From Dehalococcoidia bacterium (GTDB lineage: Bacteria > Chloroflexota > Dehalococcoidia > Dehalococcoidales > Fen-1064), in assembly GCA_030691775.1 (NCBI GenBank), contig JAUYDN010000141.1, positions 1-34,905 of the forward strand: a DNA stretch of 34,905 nt, given 5' to 3'. Shown piece after piece: positions 13,855 through 23,698 of this stretch. Both the position numbers and the translations under genes were made by a program. The first letter of the stretch is position 1, and the number at the start of each line of letters is the position of its first letter. Under the pieces are notes generated by a model. That model was not told the origin of the DNA, ran no database searches, and saw only the letters and a program-made list of their open reading frames with translations.

Positions 13855-16047
13855 TTACTGCTGGGAGCTTGATTTCGCCGGCGCGCCCTCTCCAGTCCGG
13901 GCGACATTAATGACCCCTTTGACCCCTTCAATCCTCCCCACCAGCCGGCTCAGCTGGGAAAGGTCCGCAATCTCGATGTTGAGTAAGAAATTGGTCTTCT
14001 GGTCCTCGCGGTTGGAGACCGTCATGCTGGCGATGTTCACCTTTTCCGCGGCAACCATCGCCGTGATGTCCCGGGCAAGCCCCACCCTGTCCCACGCCTC
14101 CACCGCGACGCTTACCGGGTAGGTGCGGTCACCGCGGCCCCACTGGACGGGTACAATCCTTTCCCGCTCTTCCTCGTTGACAATGTTCGTGCAGTCCTTG
14201 CGGTGGATACTGACACCGCGACTGCGGGTCACAAATCCGATTATCGCATCTCCGGGCACCGGATTGCAACATTGCGCCAGGTTGGTGAGCATATCACCGA
14301 CACCCAGCACCTTGATGGCTGACGTTGAACGCTTGACGGGCGCGGCGGTTTCCGGGATATTCACCTCGGGCTCTTCCGTTGGCGCCAGTTTCGCCGCAAT
14401 TTGTTGAGTGGTGACGCCGCCATAACCGAGCGCGGCGTAAAACTCATCGATGGTATCGTAGCTGAACAGGGAAGCGATACGGGTACGCTCGGTGAACTTG
14501 ATACCGAGATTGCGCATGAACTTCTCCAGGATTTCCCGGCCGCGTTCGATGTTTTCGGTCTTTTCCTGCTTTGTGAACCACTGGCGTATCTTGGTACGGG
14601 CGTGCGTGGTCTTAATGAAACCCAGCTCCGGGTTCAGCCAGTCGCGGCTGGGGGCGCGGGGACTTTTGCTCGTCAGAATCTCCACGATATCGCCATTCTT
14701 GAGCTGGTGGTTCAGAGACACCAGCCGCCCGTTTACCTTAGTGCCGATACAGCGGTTCCCCAGCTCGGTGTGGACGCGGTAGGCGAAATCGAGCGGTGTC
14801 GCCCCCTTCGGCAGGTCTTTCACTTCACCCTTGGGTGTGTAGACAAACACCTGGTCGCCGAACACATCCGTCCGCACCGATTCCAGGAACTCTTCCGCCC
14901 CGCTCAGCTCCCGGTGCCAGTCCACGAGTTGACGTAACCACCCGATGCCTGCCTCGAAGCCCATGTCCTTTTTTCCGCCCTCTTTATAGTGCCAGTGGAC
15001 GGCAAAACCGTATTCCGCCATGTGGTGCATTTCACGGGTACGTATCTGGACCTCCAGCGGCATGGTGCGTTCGCACATCACGGTGGTATGGAGCGATTGG
15101 TAGCCATTCATCTTGGGGTTGGCGATGTAGTCATCGAAGTGCTCGGGCAGGGGATGCCAGAGGTTGTGGACGATACCGAGAGCGGTGTAGCAATCGGGGA
15201 CGGTATCTACGATTACACGGAGGGCAAGCAGGTCGTGGATGTCATCGAAGTCCTTGCCCATCTGGACATACTTTTCCATCTTTTGATAGATGCTGTAAAT
15301 GTGCTTGGCGCGCCCGGTAACTTCCGCCTTGAGACCGATTTTTTCGCACTCCGCGGTCAGCTGTTTGGTCACCCCGTCGACGAAAGTCTCGCGGTCGATG
15401 CGTTTGCTGGCAAGATGGGTGGCAATCTCGCGGTACTTTTCCGGCTCGAGGTAGCGGAAGGAGAGGTCTTCCAACTGCCATTTAAGCTCCCAGATACCGA
15501 GACGGTGCGCCAGAGGCGCGTAAATCTCAATTGTCTCGCGGGAGATTCTCTGCTGTTGCTCCGGGGTAAGGGGGTGAAGAGTGCGCATATTGTGGAGACG
15601 GTCCGCGAGCTTGATGAAGACGACTCTCAGGTCTTCCGCCATTGCTACGAGCATCTTACGCAGGTTCTCTGCCTGCCCGGCGCCGGCGAGGGCGCCACCC
15701 CGTTTTGCCGGCTCTTCCTTCGTCTGCAGGGATATCTTACCGAGTTTGGTGGTGGCATCGACAAGTTTGGCGATTTCCTGCCCGAATTTCTCGGCGATGA
15801 CGCTATTAGGGATGTCGCTGTTTTCCTCGACGTCATGGAGGAGGGCAGATGCCAGAGAACTGGCATCGAGTTGAAGCTCGACAAGGATAAGGGCTACCTG
15901 GAGCGGATGTTCGATATAAGGTTCGCCCGATTTGCGTACCTGTCCCTCGTGGGCTTCCCGCGCGAATTCATAGGCACGCTCAATGAGGGCGACCTTCTCC
16001 TGCGGAAGATACGCCTGCGCCTTTTCGATTAGCTCGTTGACAGTCAT
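13855..16047 (-). CDS. relA: RelA/SpoT-type (p)ppGpp synthetase with HD domain
   Basis: Long RSH enzyme of the stringent response, 730 aa from ATG 16047 (the track adds seven residues from a TTG). Domains: HD hydrolase (IEHPLQVALILVEL, LLHDVEENSD, LADRLHNMRTLHP), synthetase (GRAKHIYSIYQKME, FDDIHDLLALRVIVD, NPKMNGYQSLHTTV), TGS (VFVYTPKGEVKDLPKGAT), zinc-finger region (LAQCCNPVPGDAIIGFVTRSRGVSIHRKDC) and C-terminal ACT. In the HD domain the usual HDxxED is H71-D72-V-E-E75-N76: the Asp equivalent to RelSeq D82 is Asn, so ppGpp hydrolysis may be reduced. The synthetase residues look intact. A promoter is upstream and rpsT is downstream, linking alarmone control and ribosome supply in one transcript. 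Confidence 0.95.
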   Translation of the reverse strand: MTVNELIEKAQAYLPQEKVALIERAYEFAREAHEGQVRKSGEPYIEHPLQVALILVELQLDASSLASALLHDVEENSDIPNSVIAEKFGQEIAKLVDATTKLGKISLQTKEEPAKRGGALAGAGQAENLRKMLVAMAEDLRVVFIKLADRLHNMRTLHPLTPEQQQRISRETIEIYAPLAHRLGIWELKWQLEDLSFRYLEPEKYREIATHLASKRIDRETFVDGVTKQLTAECEKIGLKAEVTGRAKHIYSIYQKMEKYVQMGKDFDDIHDLLALRVIVDTVPDCYTALGIVHNLWHPLPEHFDDYIANPKMNGYQSLHTTVMCERTMPLEVQIRTREMHHMAEYGFAVHWHYKEGGKKDMGFEAGIGWLRQLVDWHRELSGAEEFLESVRTDVFGDQVFVYTPKGEVKDLPKGATPLDFAYRVHTELGNRCIGTKVNGRLVSLNHQLKNGDIVEILTSKSPRAPSRDWLNPELGFIKTTHARTKIRQWFTKQEKTENIERGREILEKFMRNLGIKFTERTRIASLFSYDTIDEFYAALGYGGVTTQQIAAKLAPTEEPEVNIPETAAPVKRSTSAIKVLGVGDMLTNLAQCCNPVPGDAIIGFVTRSRGVSIHRKDCTNIVNEEERERIVPVQWGRGDRTYPVSVAVEAWDRVGLARDITAMVAAEKVNIASMTVSNREDQKTNFLLNIEIADLSQLSRLVGRIEGVKGVINVARTGEGAPAKSSSQQ

Positions 16048-16159
16048 GGAGAAAATTCCAAATCCCAATAACCAATAGTCAAATCCCCGCCCCTTTACCC
16101 CGGGGAGGAAACAAAATGTCCGTAATCCGTGAATTGAGGATGGGTAGTTTCGTAAGTTA

Positions 16160-16189
16160 AGTATAGCGCAAGAAGGGGGTAAATTCTAA
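16160..16189 (-). promoter_or_regulatory. Possible relA promoter
   Basis: On the minus strand TTAGAA, 18 bases, TATACT. The -10 is good and the -35 weak. It would give a leader of about 105 bases. Confidence 0.4.
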
Positions 16190-16210
16190 TTGGATAGGAA
16201 TGAGAGTTCT

Positions 16211-16291
16211 GTAGGGTGGGTTAGTCGCCCGAAATAATTCGGGAAGCGTAACCCACCAAATCCCCGATGGTCTTGAATAAACGGTGGGTTT
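16211..16291 (+). repeat. GTAGGGTGGGTTA repeat, family B copy 1
   Basis: Nested palindrome: GTGGGTTA...TAACCCAC outside, CCCGAA...TTCGGG inside, followed by AAATCCCCGATGGTCTTG and AATAAACGGTGGGTTTC. Nearly the same 80 bases recur at 17834. It lies just beyond the esterase gene. Confidence 0.8.
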
Positions 16292-16334
16292 CTTGCGTGC
16301 AATAACTCCCTGGAAAATACGAGGGAGTAGAATC

Positions 16335-16388
16335 GTAGGGTGGGTTAGTCGCCCGAAATAATTCGGGAAGCGTAACCCACCAAATCCC
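16335..16388 (+). repeat. GTAGGGTGGGTTA repeat, family B copy 2 (short)
   Basis: Same nested palindrome as copy 1, identical through AACCCACCAAATCCCC, but without the trailing AATAAACGGTGGGTTTC part. It is in direct orientation to copies 1 and 3. Confidence 0.8.
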
Positions 16389-16457
16389 CTCCAGATACTC
16401 TATTTCGAGATAGGCTCTCTAGTAACTTCAATCAATTCTCTGCTCTGTCACAATCCG

Positions 16458-17465
16458 TCATTTCATCGGGTGCTTTACAAAGAAATCCCATATAACATCA
16501 ACAGCCTTCAACTTGTCCGAAGTTTTGCCTACCAGCGATTCCGGCAACAACTCCTTTCCGCCGGGCCAGCAGTGTCCCAGCCCTTCCACCGTATAGAAAA
16601 TAACCTCTGTCCCGTCCTTACCATCGGGATACCGGATTGTTTTTACTCCGTTACTGTCAAGCACTGTTTCCGGTGTCAGATTACAGCCGATTGCTAACGC
16701 CCAGCGTCTCACCTCTTCATAGAACGAAGGCTTGAATTGAGTTCTTCCCAATGTCGTTACCATACCGCCGGCAGGCGGATTAAGCGGGTCGTCCAGTCCG
16801 ATAATATAGACCATGGGTACGGGACGCGAAAGCTTGAATTCCTCTAGCCACAGGTGACCGGCAACCGGAGCAATCGCTGCGAAACGGTGTGCCAGGTGTA
16901 CCCCGGCATAATAGGTCATTGAGGCACCGTTGGAAAAACCCGTGGCGTACAACCGCCTGGTATCGACGTTGAATTTAGCCTCAATTTCGTCCAGCATGAC
17001 ATTCACAAAGCCGACATCATCGATGTTTTTCGCACCGGAATCGAACCTTCCCGAGCCTTCATTCCACGTCTGGGGATTGGTACGGAAGCTGTACGGTTCA
17101 TCCATCCGCGGACGAGTGCCGTCCGGATACGAAACAATAAAGCCAGCCTCATCCGCTTTGAGATTGAATTCTGTGGTCCTGATTGCCGCTGATGCGTTGC
17201 CCCCACCCCCATGGAACACTACCACAAGGGGCATAGGTTTTTTACCGTCATAACTCGAAGGTAGATGGACAGTATATGTCCGTTCCATATTCTGCCACTT
17301 GAGAGTGTATTGATAATCACCGGGTTTAACAACATCATACGAGTCCATTCTACAACCTCCCGTGAAAGTACTACCGCTCAACAGCAAGAACATAATGGAT
17401 AAACACAGGCTGATGTCACGGCGTTTCGTCCACGCGTGGATTTTTTCAACAGCATTTGCTCTCAT
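16458..17465 (-). CDS. Secreted lipoprotein esterase, LpqC/PHB-depolymerase family
   Basis: 335-aa alpha/beta hydrolase. The N-terminus has a basic stretch, a hydrophobic segment (LSIMFLLLSG) and a lipobox-like TGGC, with C38 as the lipidated residue. The catalytic set is visible: oxyanion loop VVVFHGGGGNAS, nucleophile elbow GFSNGAS (S178), acid GLDDPLNPP (D225) and GLGHCWPGG (H298). This pattern is that of COG3509 enzymes, which include polyhydroxybutyrate depolymerases, feruloyl and acetylxylan esterases; the substrate is not predictable. The track starts at a TTG; I prefer the next codon, ATG 17465. The gene is bracketed by family B repeats on both sides and stands apart from operons. Confidence 0.85.
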   Translation of the reverse strand: MRANAVEKIHAWTKRRDISLCLSIMFLLLSGSTFTGGCRMDSYDVVKPGDYQYTLKWQNMERTYTVHLPSSYDGKKPMPLVVVFHGGGGNASAAIRTTEFNLKADEAGFIVSYPDGTRPRMDEPYSFRTNPQTWNEGSGRFDSGAKNIDDVGFVNVMLDEIEAKFNVDTRRLYATGFSNGASMTYYAGVHLAHRFAAIAPVAGHLWLEEFKLSRPVPMVYIIGLDDPLNPPAGGMVTTLGRTQFKPSFYEEVRRWALAIGCNLTPETVLDSNGVKTIRYPDGKDGTEVIFYTVEGLGHCWPGGKELLPESLVGKTSDKLKAVDVIWDFFVKHPMK

Positions 17466-17469
17466 CAAC

Positions 17470-17694
17470 TTAACGGATATTGACCGAATATCGTCTCTCG
17501 CATTTCAATTTCGGCGATATTGCGTGCCAGCTTCTTCTTGTTTTGCGTAACTCTGTGCGAGAGAGGATGTCTAAAACTATTCCGTGCCAGTGAACCGAAC
17601 TCCACCAATCAGCGAAGATCAAAGGATATTCAGACGCAAATCTATCGTGATATTCACGTACGATTTCCGGAGCATTGGCTATTCCTGCATACAC
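17470..17694 (-). CDS. Possible 74-aa hypothetical protein or gene remnant
   Basis: ORF directly upstream of the esterase, same strand, four bases apart. It contains NAPEIVREYHDRFASEYP and FADWWSSVHWHGIVLD, which look more protein-like than most shadows, but the C-terminal third is basic and featureless. Its GTG start has no ribosome site. I do not recognise a family. It could be the remains of a gene carried with the esterase, or spurious. Confidence 0.2.
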   Translation of the reverse strand: MYAGIANAPEIVREYHDRFASEYPLIFADWWSSVHWHGIVLDILSRTELRKTRRSWHAISPKLKCERRYSVNIR

Positions 17695-17833
17695 GGCAAT
17701 AGCTTATAACATCTTGCAAAGGTTTTCAACTTGACGCATTGACTCATAATAAAAGTTACCAGGGGAGGGGTTATTGCCTTAAAATTAGTGTTACCGAAGG
17801 ACTAAGGAGGACCGGTGACACGAAAGGCAGAAT

Positions 17834-17914
17834 CGTAGGGTGGGTTTGTCGCCCGATAAAATCGGGAAGCGTAACCCACCAAATCCCCGATGGTCTTGAA
17901 TAAACGGTGGGTTT
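17834..17914 (+). repeat. GTAGGGTGGGTTA repeat, family B copy 3
   Basis: About 80 bases matching copy 1 at 16211 almost base for base (TTTGTC for TTAGTC; two bases fewer in the inner loop), including the AATAAACGGTGGGTTTC end. It lies upstream of the esterase, between it and hisS. Nothing else is visible in 17700-17960. Confidence 0.8.
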
Positions 17915-17964
17915 CACGCTGATAAATCAGTTTTCTACCCACCCTGCGCTCCCACGCTCCATTC

Positions 17965-17994
17965 TTTACAACCCTCCCCCGTTTACAGTATCCT
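17965..17994 (+). promoter_or_regulatory. hisS promoter
   Basis: TTTACA, 18 bases, TATCCT, with a start about 20 bases before the TTG codon of hisS and an AGGAG ribosome site in that leader. No T-box structure fits in such a short leader. Confidence 0.5.
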
Positions 17995-18019
17995 AGCCTT
18001 TAGACAGGAGTAAACAACC

Positions 18020-19267
18020 TTGTACACAGCTCCCCGCGGCACGCAGGATATACTACCGGAAGAGCAACCTTACTGGCGGTACGTGGAGCAGAAAGCCGCC
18101 CGCATCTGCCAGCTCTATGGCTACGAGCGCATCGACCCGCCGATGTTCGAAGACACCCGGCTCTTCATCAAAGGCACCGGCGAGACGACGGACATCGTCC
18201 AGAAAGAGATGTATACGTTCGATGACCGCAGTGGCAACAGCCTGACACTTAAACCGGAGGGCACACCATCCGTCTGCCGTGCCTACCTGGAGCACGGTTT
18301 CAATAACCTGCCCCAGCCCGTCAAGCTCTTCTATTTCTCGCCCATCTTCCGCTATGAACGGCCCCAGGCCGGACGTTACCGTCAACACTACCAGTTCGGT
18401 GCGGAAGCTCTCGGCGAGGCGGATGCCTCACTGGACGCCGAGGTCATCGATATGGCATGGCGGTTCCTGGTTTCCCTGGGTCTGGAAAAACTCTTACTAT
18501 TCATCAACAGCATCGGCTGTCCTCAGTGCCGCCCGGCTTACCTGGAGCTATTGCGTAAATACTTCAGCGCCCGCATCGATGAATCCTGTGCCGACTGTAA
18601 AGCACGGTTGGAGCGGAATGTCTTGCGCCTGCTGGACTGCAAGCAACCGGCATGTCAAAGCATTGCCGCAAAAGCGCCGAGAAGCATCGATAACCTCTGC
18701 CCGGAATGCGCCGAGCACTTCCAGAAGCTCCAGGAATACCTGGGCTTGCTCAACATCCCGTTCGAGGTGAACCATAACCTGGTGCGCGGACTTGATTATT
18801 ATACCCGCACTGTCTTTGAAATCCAGCCCCAGGACCACGAAGCCCAGAGCACCATCTGCGGCGGCGGCAGGTATGACGGGCTGATCGAGACACTGGGCGG
18901 CAAACCGACACCCGGCACCGGCTATGCTATCGGCATCGAACGCATTATTATAAACCTCAAGAAAGAGGGGGTTACCGTGCCGCCACTGCCTTCTCCACAG
19001 GCATTTATCGCCTACATCGGGGAGACGGCACGCACAGAAGCAATCATACTGGCAGGGCAACTGCGGCGGGGTGATATCCCCGTGCTTATGGCTACCTCTG
19101 CCAAAAGTCTAAAAGCGCAACTCCGCCAGGCAAACAACCTGAAAATCCCCAAAACCGTCATTATCGGTGATGACGAGGTACGGACAGGCACGGCTATTCT
19201 CCGCGATATGGCGAGCTCAAAACAAATTACGGTCGGTTTGAAGGAACTGGCAGCGCTTTTGAGATAG
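18020..19267 (+). CDS. hisS: Histidyl-tRNA synthetase
   Basis: 415-aa class II synthetase that charges tRNA-His. Start is TTG at 18020, with CAGGAG about 8 bases upstream; the N-terminus YTAPRGTQDILP is the family start. Motif 2 is FRYERPQAGRYRQHYQFGAE; the histidine-specific motifs are GLDYYTRTVFEI and GGGRYDGL; motif 3 is GTGYAIGIERI. The C-terminal anticodon-binding domain starts near QAFIAYIG. The insertion domain has paired cysteines (GCPQC, CADC, CKQPAC, CPEC) that may bind zinc, a feature seen in many bacterial HisRS. Not linked to aspS here. Confidence 0.97.
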   Translation: MYTAPRGTQDILPEEQPYWRYVEQKAARICQLYGYERIDPPMFEDTRLFIKGTGETTDIVQKEMYTFDDRSGNSLTLKPEGTPSVCRAYLEHGFNNLPQPVKLFYFSPIFRYERPQAGRYRQHYQFGAEALGEADASLDAEVIDMAWRFLVSLGLEKLLLFINSIGCPQCRPAYLELLRKYFSARIDESCADCKARLERNVLRLLDCKQPACQSIAAKAPRSIDNLCPECAEHFQKLQEYLGLLNIPFEVNHNLVRGLDYYTRTVFEIQPQDHEAQSTICGGGRYDGLIETLGGKPTPGTGYAIGIERIIINLKKEGVTVPPLPSPQAFIAYIGETARTEAIILAGQLRRGDIPVLMATSAKSLKAQLRQANNLKIPKTVIIGDDEVRTGTAILRDMASSKQITVGLKELAALLR

Positions 19268-19391
19268 CCTCCCCACCCCTACGACCACTCCGGCATTTAG
19301 CTGTTAGCAATAAGCCTTCAGCTTTTACGTCCAATCTATCATGGCGCCGTGGCGCCACCCACGAACAATGAAAATGGAGGTGTCATTCTTC

Positions 19392-19441
19392 GTCGTCCCG
19401 ATAAAGTACAGGAGGATCGGGACTCCTCCAGAATGACAAGA
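19392..19441 (+). repeat. Dispersed palindromic repeat, family A copy 2
   Basis: GTCGTCCCGATAAAGTACAG then GATCGGGACTCC and TCCAGAATGACAAG, matching 6191-6242 in the same orientation with small internal changes. Confidence 0.7.
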
Positions 19442-19502
19442 TAGACCATTTTCTAGGTAACGTTAAGTTGTATTTGCCAGGTGTTCCTTCTCGGCAGGTT
19501 AG

Positions 19503-19550
19503 TAAAACAAAAACGGGGGTAGTGACTCTATCACCGCCTCCCCGTTTGTA
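19503..19550 (-). terminator. Terminator, probably for amt
   Basis: Stem AAACGGGG/CCCCGTTT with an inner GTGA/TCAC hairpin. On the minus strand it is followed by CGTTTTTGTTTTAC, a good U-tract. It lies about 210 bases beyond amt and also faces hisS, so it may stop transcripts from both sides. Confidence 0.6.
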
Positions 19551-19614
19551 AAAGAATGACTATCCGAGCTTCCCGCGAAACAACTGAAAACCCTCACAAT
19601 CTCCCCCGTATCTT

Positions 19615-19663
19615 GTCCCGACTGAATCGGGATGGCGATGAAGTCGCTCATACGGGGCAGGCT
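19615..19663 (-). repeat. 49-base dispersed element, copy 1
   Basis: GTCCCGACTGAATCGGGATG... through CATACGGGGCAGGCT. Its reverse complement occurs at 34298-34346 with a single mismatch. Contains the inner inverted pair CCCGACTGAATCGGG. Confidence 0.85.
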
Positions 19664-19762
19664 CTTTACGAAGGGAGAGGATACAATTTCCCCACTTTCG
19701 TAAAGGGGGACTGAAGGGGGTTTTTCCTACATATGCTTTAGTTTCGCGGATGCCTCTATCCG

Positions 19763-21196
19763 TTATTCGCTGGCTGGAGCTGAAGCCGGAACCGCTTCCT
19801 GTTCCGGCGGGTATGCCTCTATACCATGCTCAGGTATATCCAGCCCCTGCAGTTCCTCTTTCCGGCTCGCCCGCAGACCCATCGTCTTTTTAATGAACCA
19901 GAAGGTAAGGAAAGCGGTAGGAGCCACCCAGGCAAAGACCGCCGCAATATCGATGATTTGTAAGACTAGCTGGCTGGCAGTGCCGCCGATAAGCCCTGTG
20001 ACGCCCTGGTACGTGCCATCGGCGAAAATGCCGACCATCAGCAAGCCCCAAAGTCCGCCACCCAGGTGCACCGGTACCGCGCCGACAGCATCGTCGACCT
20101 TAAGCACCCGCTCCACGAAGTTGGCTGTAAACATCATCACCGGCACAGCGGTAGCGCCGATAACGACGGCCGCCCAAGGAGCAATGTAAGCGACGGGCGC
20201 GGTAACCGCAACCAGGCCAACCAGGGTGCCGTTACACGCCATGACAATATCCATCTTTCCAGTCTTGACGAAGGTCCAGTATAGGGCGACTATGGCACCG
20301 GTCACCCCTGCCAGGAAGGTATTGACCGCAATTATCGAGATGCGCAGGTCGTTAGCCGCCAGCGTACTCCCTGTATTGAACCCGAACCATCCGAAGAACA
20401 GGATAAACGTACCGATGACGACATACGGCAGGTTGTGCCCTTTAATGACGTTAGGCGTGCCATCTTTATTGAACTTACCGATTCTCGGGCCGACCATCCA
20501 GGCACCGATAAGGGCTGCCAGACCGCCAACCATGTGCACCACGCCGGAACCGGCGAAATCCCTGGCACCGACGGCATCACCGATGGCGAGTGTGCTCAAC
20601 CAGCCGCCGCCCCAAACCCATTTACCGTAGACCGGGTAAATGAGCGCGCCGATAATGAAGCTGTACGCCAGGTAAGCAGTTATCTTCATCCGCTCCGCCA
20701 CCGCGCCGGCGACAATGGTGCAGGCGGTTGCCGCGAAGACCATCTGGAAGAACCACATCATTATCGTGGAGACGTCATAGCTGGCGCCGCTGAGGAAAAA
20801 TCCGCTAAACCCGATAAAGCTATTGCCGTTATCCAGTCCGGGGAACAATTTAGAGCCGCCGAACATGATGGCAAAACCGAACGCCCAGAAAGCCAGCGAA
20901 GAAATGCAGAAATCCATAAAGCTCTTGGTCCAGTAGTTGACATTGTTCTTGGACCGGATGAGACCGGCGCCGAGGAAGGCGAAACCCAACTGCATGAACC
21001 AGACGAGGAACCCCGTGAGCAGAGTCCACGCCATATTGAGACCGGCACTCGGATTCGCTTTCAGGGTATCACCACCGGTGGGGTCGGCGGCCTGTACGAT
21101 TGCCGGCACACCGAATATCAGGGTGCCGATAATTGCCATCACCATCAGCATGGTGACGACGCGGCGTATCGGGAAGGGCGGATTTGAACGTAACAT
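19763..21196 (-). CDS. amt: Ammonium transporter
   Basis: 477-aa Amt/Mep/Rh channel. A cleavable signal-like N-terminus (to about VQAAD, residue 38) is followed by eleven hydrophobic spans. The pore twin histidines are present: GSGVVHMVGG (H221) and AVPVHLGGGLWG (H377), plus the family stretch DFAGSGVVHMVGG and FGFNTGS. The cytoplasmic tail ends in a Pro/Ala/Glu-rich stretch. Start ATG has AAGGAGA seven bases upstream. No glnK lies next to it; instead a 39-aa membrane peptide gene precedes it by 41 bases. Confidence 0.97.
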   Translation of the reverse strand: MLRSNPPFPIRRVVTMLMVMAIIGTLIFGVPAIVQAADPTGGDTLKANPSAGLNMAWTLLTGFLVWFMQLGFAFLGAGLIRSKNNVNYWTKSFMDFCISSLAFWAFGFAIMFGGSKLFPGLDNGNSFIGFSGFFLSGASYDVSTIMMWFFQMVFAATACTIVAGAVAERMKITAYLAYSFIIGALIYPVYGKWVWGGGWLSTLAIGDAVGARDFAGSGVVHMVGGLAALIGAWMVGPRIGKFNKDGTPNVIKGHNLPYVVIGTFILFFGWFGFNTGSTLAANDLRISIIAVNTFLAGVTGAIVALYWTFVKTGKMDIVMACNGTLVGLVAVTAPVAYIAPWAAVVIGATAVPVMMFTANFVERVLKVDDAVGAVPVHLGGGLWGLLMVGIFADGTYQGVTGLIGGTASQLVLQIIDIAAVFAWVAPTAFLTFWFIKKTMGLRASRKEELQGLDIPEHGIEAYPPEQEAVPASAPASE

Positions 21197-21237
21197 CGAG
21201 ACTCTCCTTTTTGTGTAATGGCTGTCAGCGATTACTG

Positions 21238-21357
21238 CTATTCCATCAGCTCTTCTTCCTGGTGTGCCACGGCATGGCGCTTGCGGACGATGGTCGGGAC
21301 GACCACCCAGACACCGAAGAGACCGACGAACGCGACCAGGGCAAATACGATTTCCAT
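21238..21357 (-). CDS. 39-aa single-span membrane protein upstream of amt
   Basis: Too short for the ORF track. On the minus strand GGAGGAT leads to ATG 21357 and 39 codons: MEIVFALVAFVGLFGVWVVV, then PTIVRKRHAVAHQEEELME and TAG. It has one hydrophobic span (about residues 3-22) followed by a basic turn and an acidic tail, so the N-terminus is probably outside. It is 41 bases ahead of amt on the same strand and likely in the same transcript. Translation is supported by the strong ribosome site and the clean membrane-helix pattern. It could be a small accessory subunit or regulator of the ammonium channel, which is inference from position only. Confidence 0.7.
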   Translation of the reverse strand: MEIVFALVAFVGLFGVWVVVPTIVRKRHAVAHQEEELME

Positions 21358-21501
21358 GTTATCCTCCTGTATTGGGTTTACATATTTTCATCATAGGGAA
21401 TCAACATTTCCTGATTATTACTGTTATATTAAATCTATGTTTCGTGCATCATCGACCGTAACCCGCTGGAAAAACCAGTACAAATTTCCCTCCTTCCCAG
21501 C

Positions 21502-21530
21502 TTCCATTTGAAGCTGAAGTATGGTATAAT
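21502..21530 (+). promoter_or_regulatory. gyrB promoter
   Basis: TATAAT at 21525-21530 with TTCCAT 17 bases upstream. The leader to the gyrB ATG is about 115 bases. Confidence 0.5.
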
Positions 21531-21568
21531 GTAAACATAATGAGAGCAGAAGTGCTCCTTTTACATAG

Positions 21569-23602
<2,034 letters not shown>

Positions 23603-23650
23603 TACACGTTGCTCGTCATTCCCTTCGAAAAAAACGTTCTTCACGTTCGT

Positions 23651-23678
23651 TGAGGACACGGCATGCCGTGTCCCTACA
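23651..23678. repeat. Perfect 20-base palindrome between gyrB and nadD
   Basis: GGACACGGCATGCCGTGTCC is fully self-complementary and lies between convergent gyrB and nadD. No T-run follows on either strand, so it is not a classic terminator, but it could still stall polymerase or protect 3' ends. The form is familiar from dispersed intergenic repeats. Confidence 0.7.
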
Positions 23679-23698
23679 TACCATATCCACGACTGGTT

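Larger units (their letters stand above)
19268..19762. other. Intergenic repeats between hisS and amt
   Basis: About 500 bases between convergent genes. Holds a family A repeat, a terminator-like hairpin, a 49-base element also found inverted at 34298, and a short GGGGGACTGAAGGGGG piece near 19706. No coding sequence seen. Confidence 0.6.

Noticed and set aside
14989-16032. 347-aa plus-strand ORF opposite relA
   Set aside because: It is the antisense reading of a highly conserved Rel protein. Its sequence has no motif of its own, and long shadow ORFs are common in GC-rich genes.
20435-21187. 250-aa plus-strand ORF opposite amt
   Set aside because: Antisense to the ammonium transporter; charged, repetitive composition without family features.
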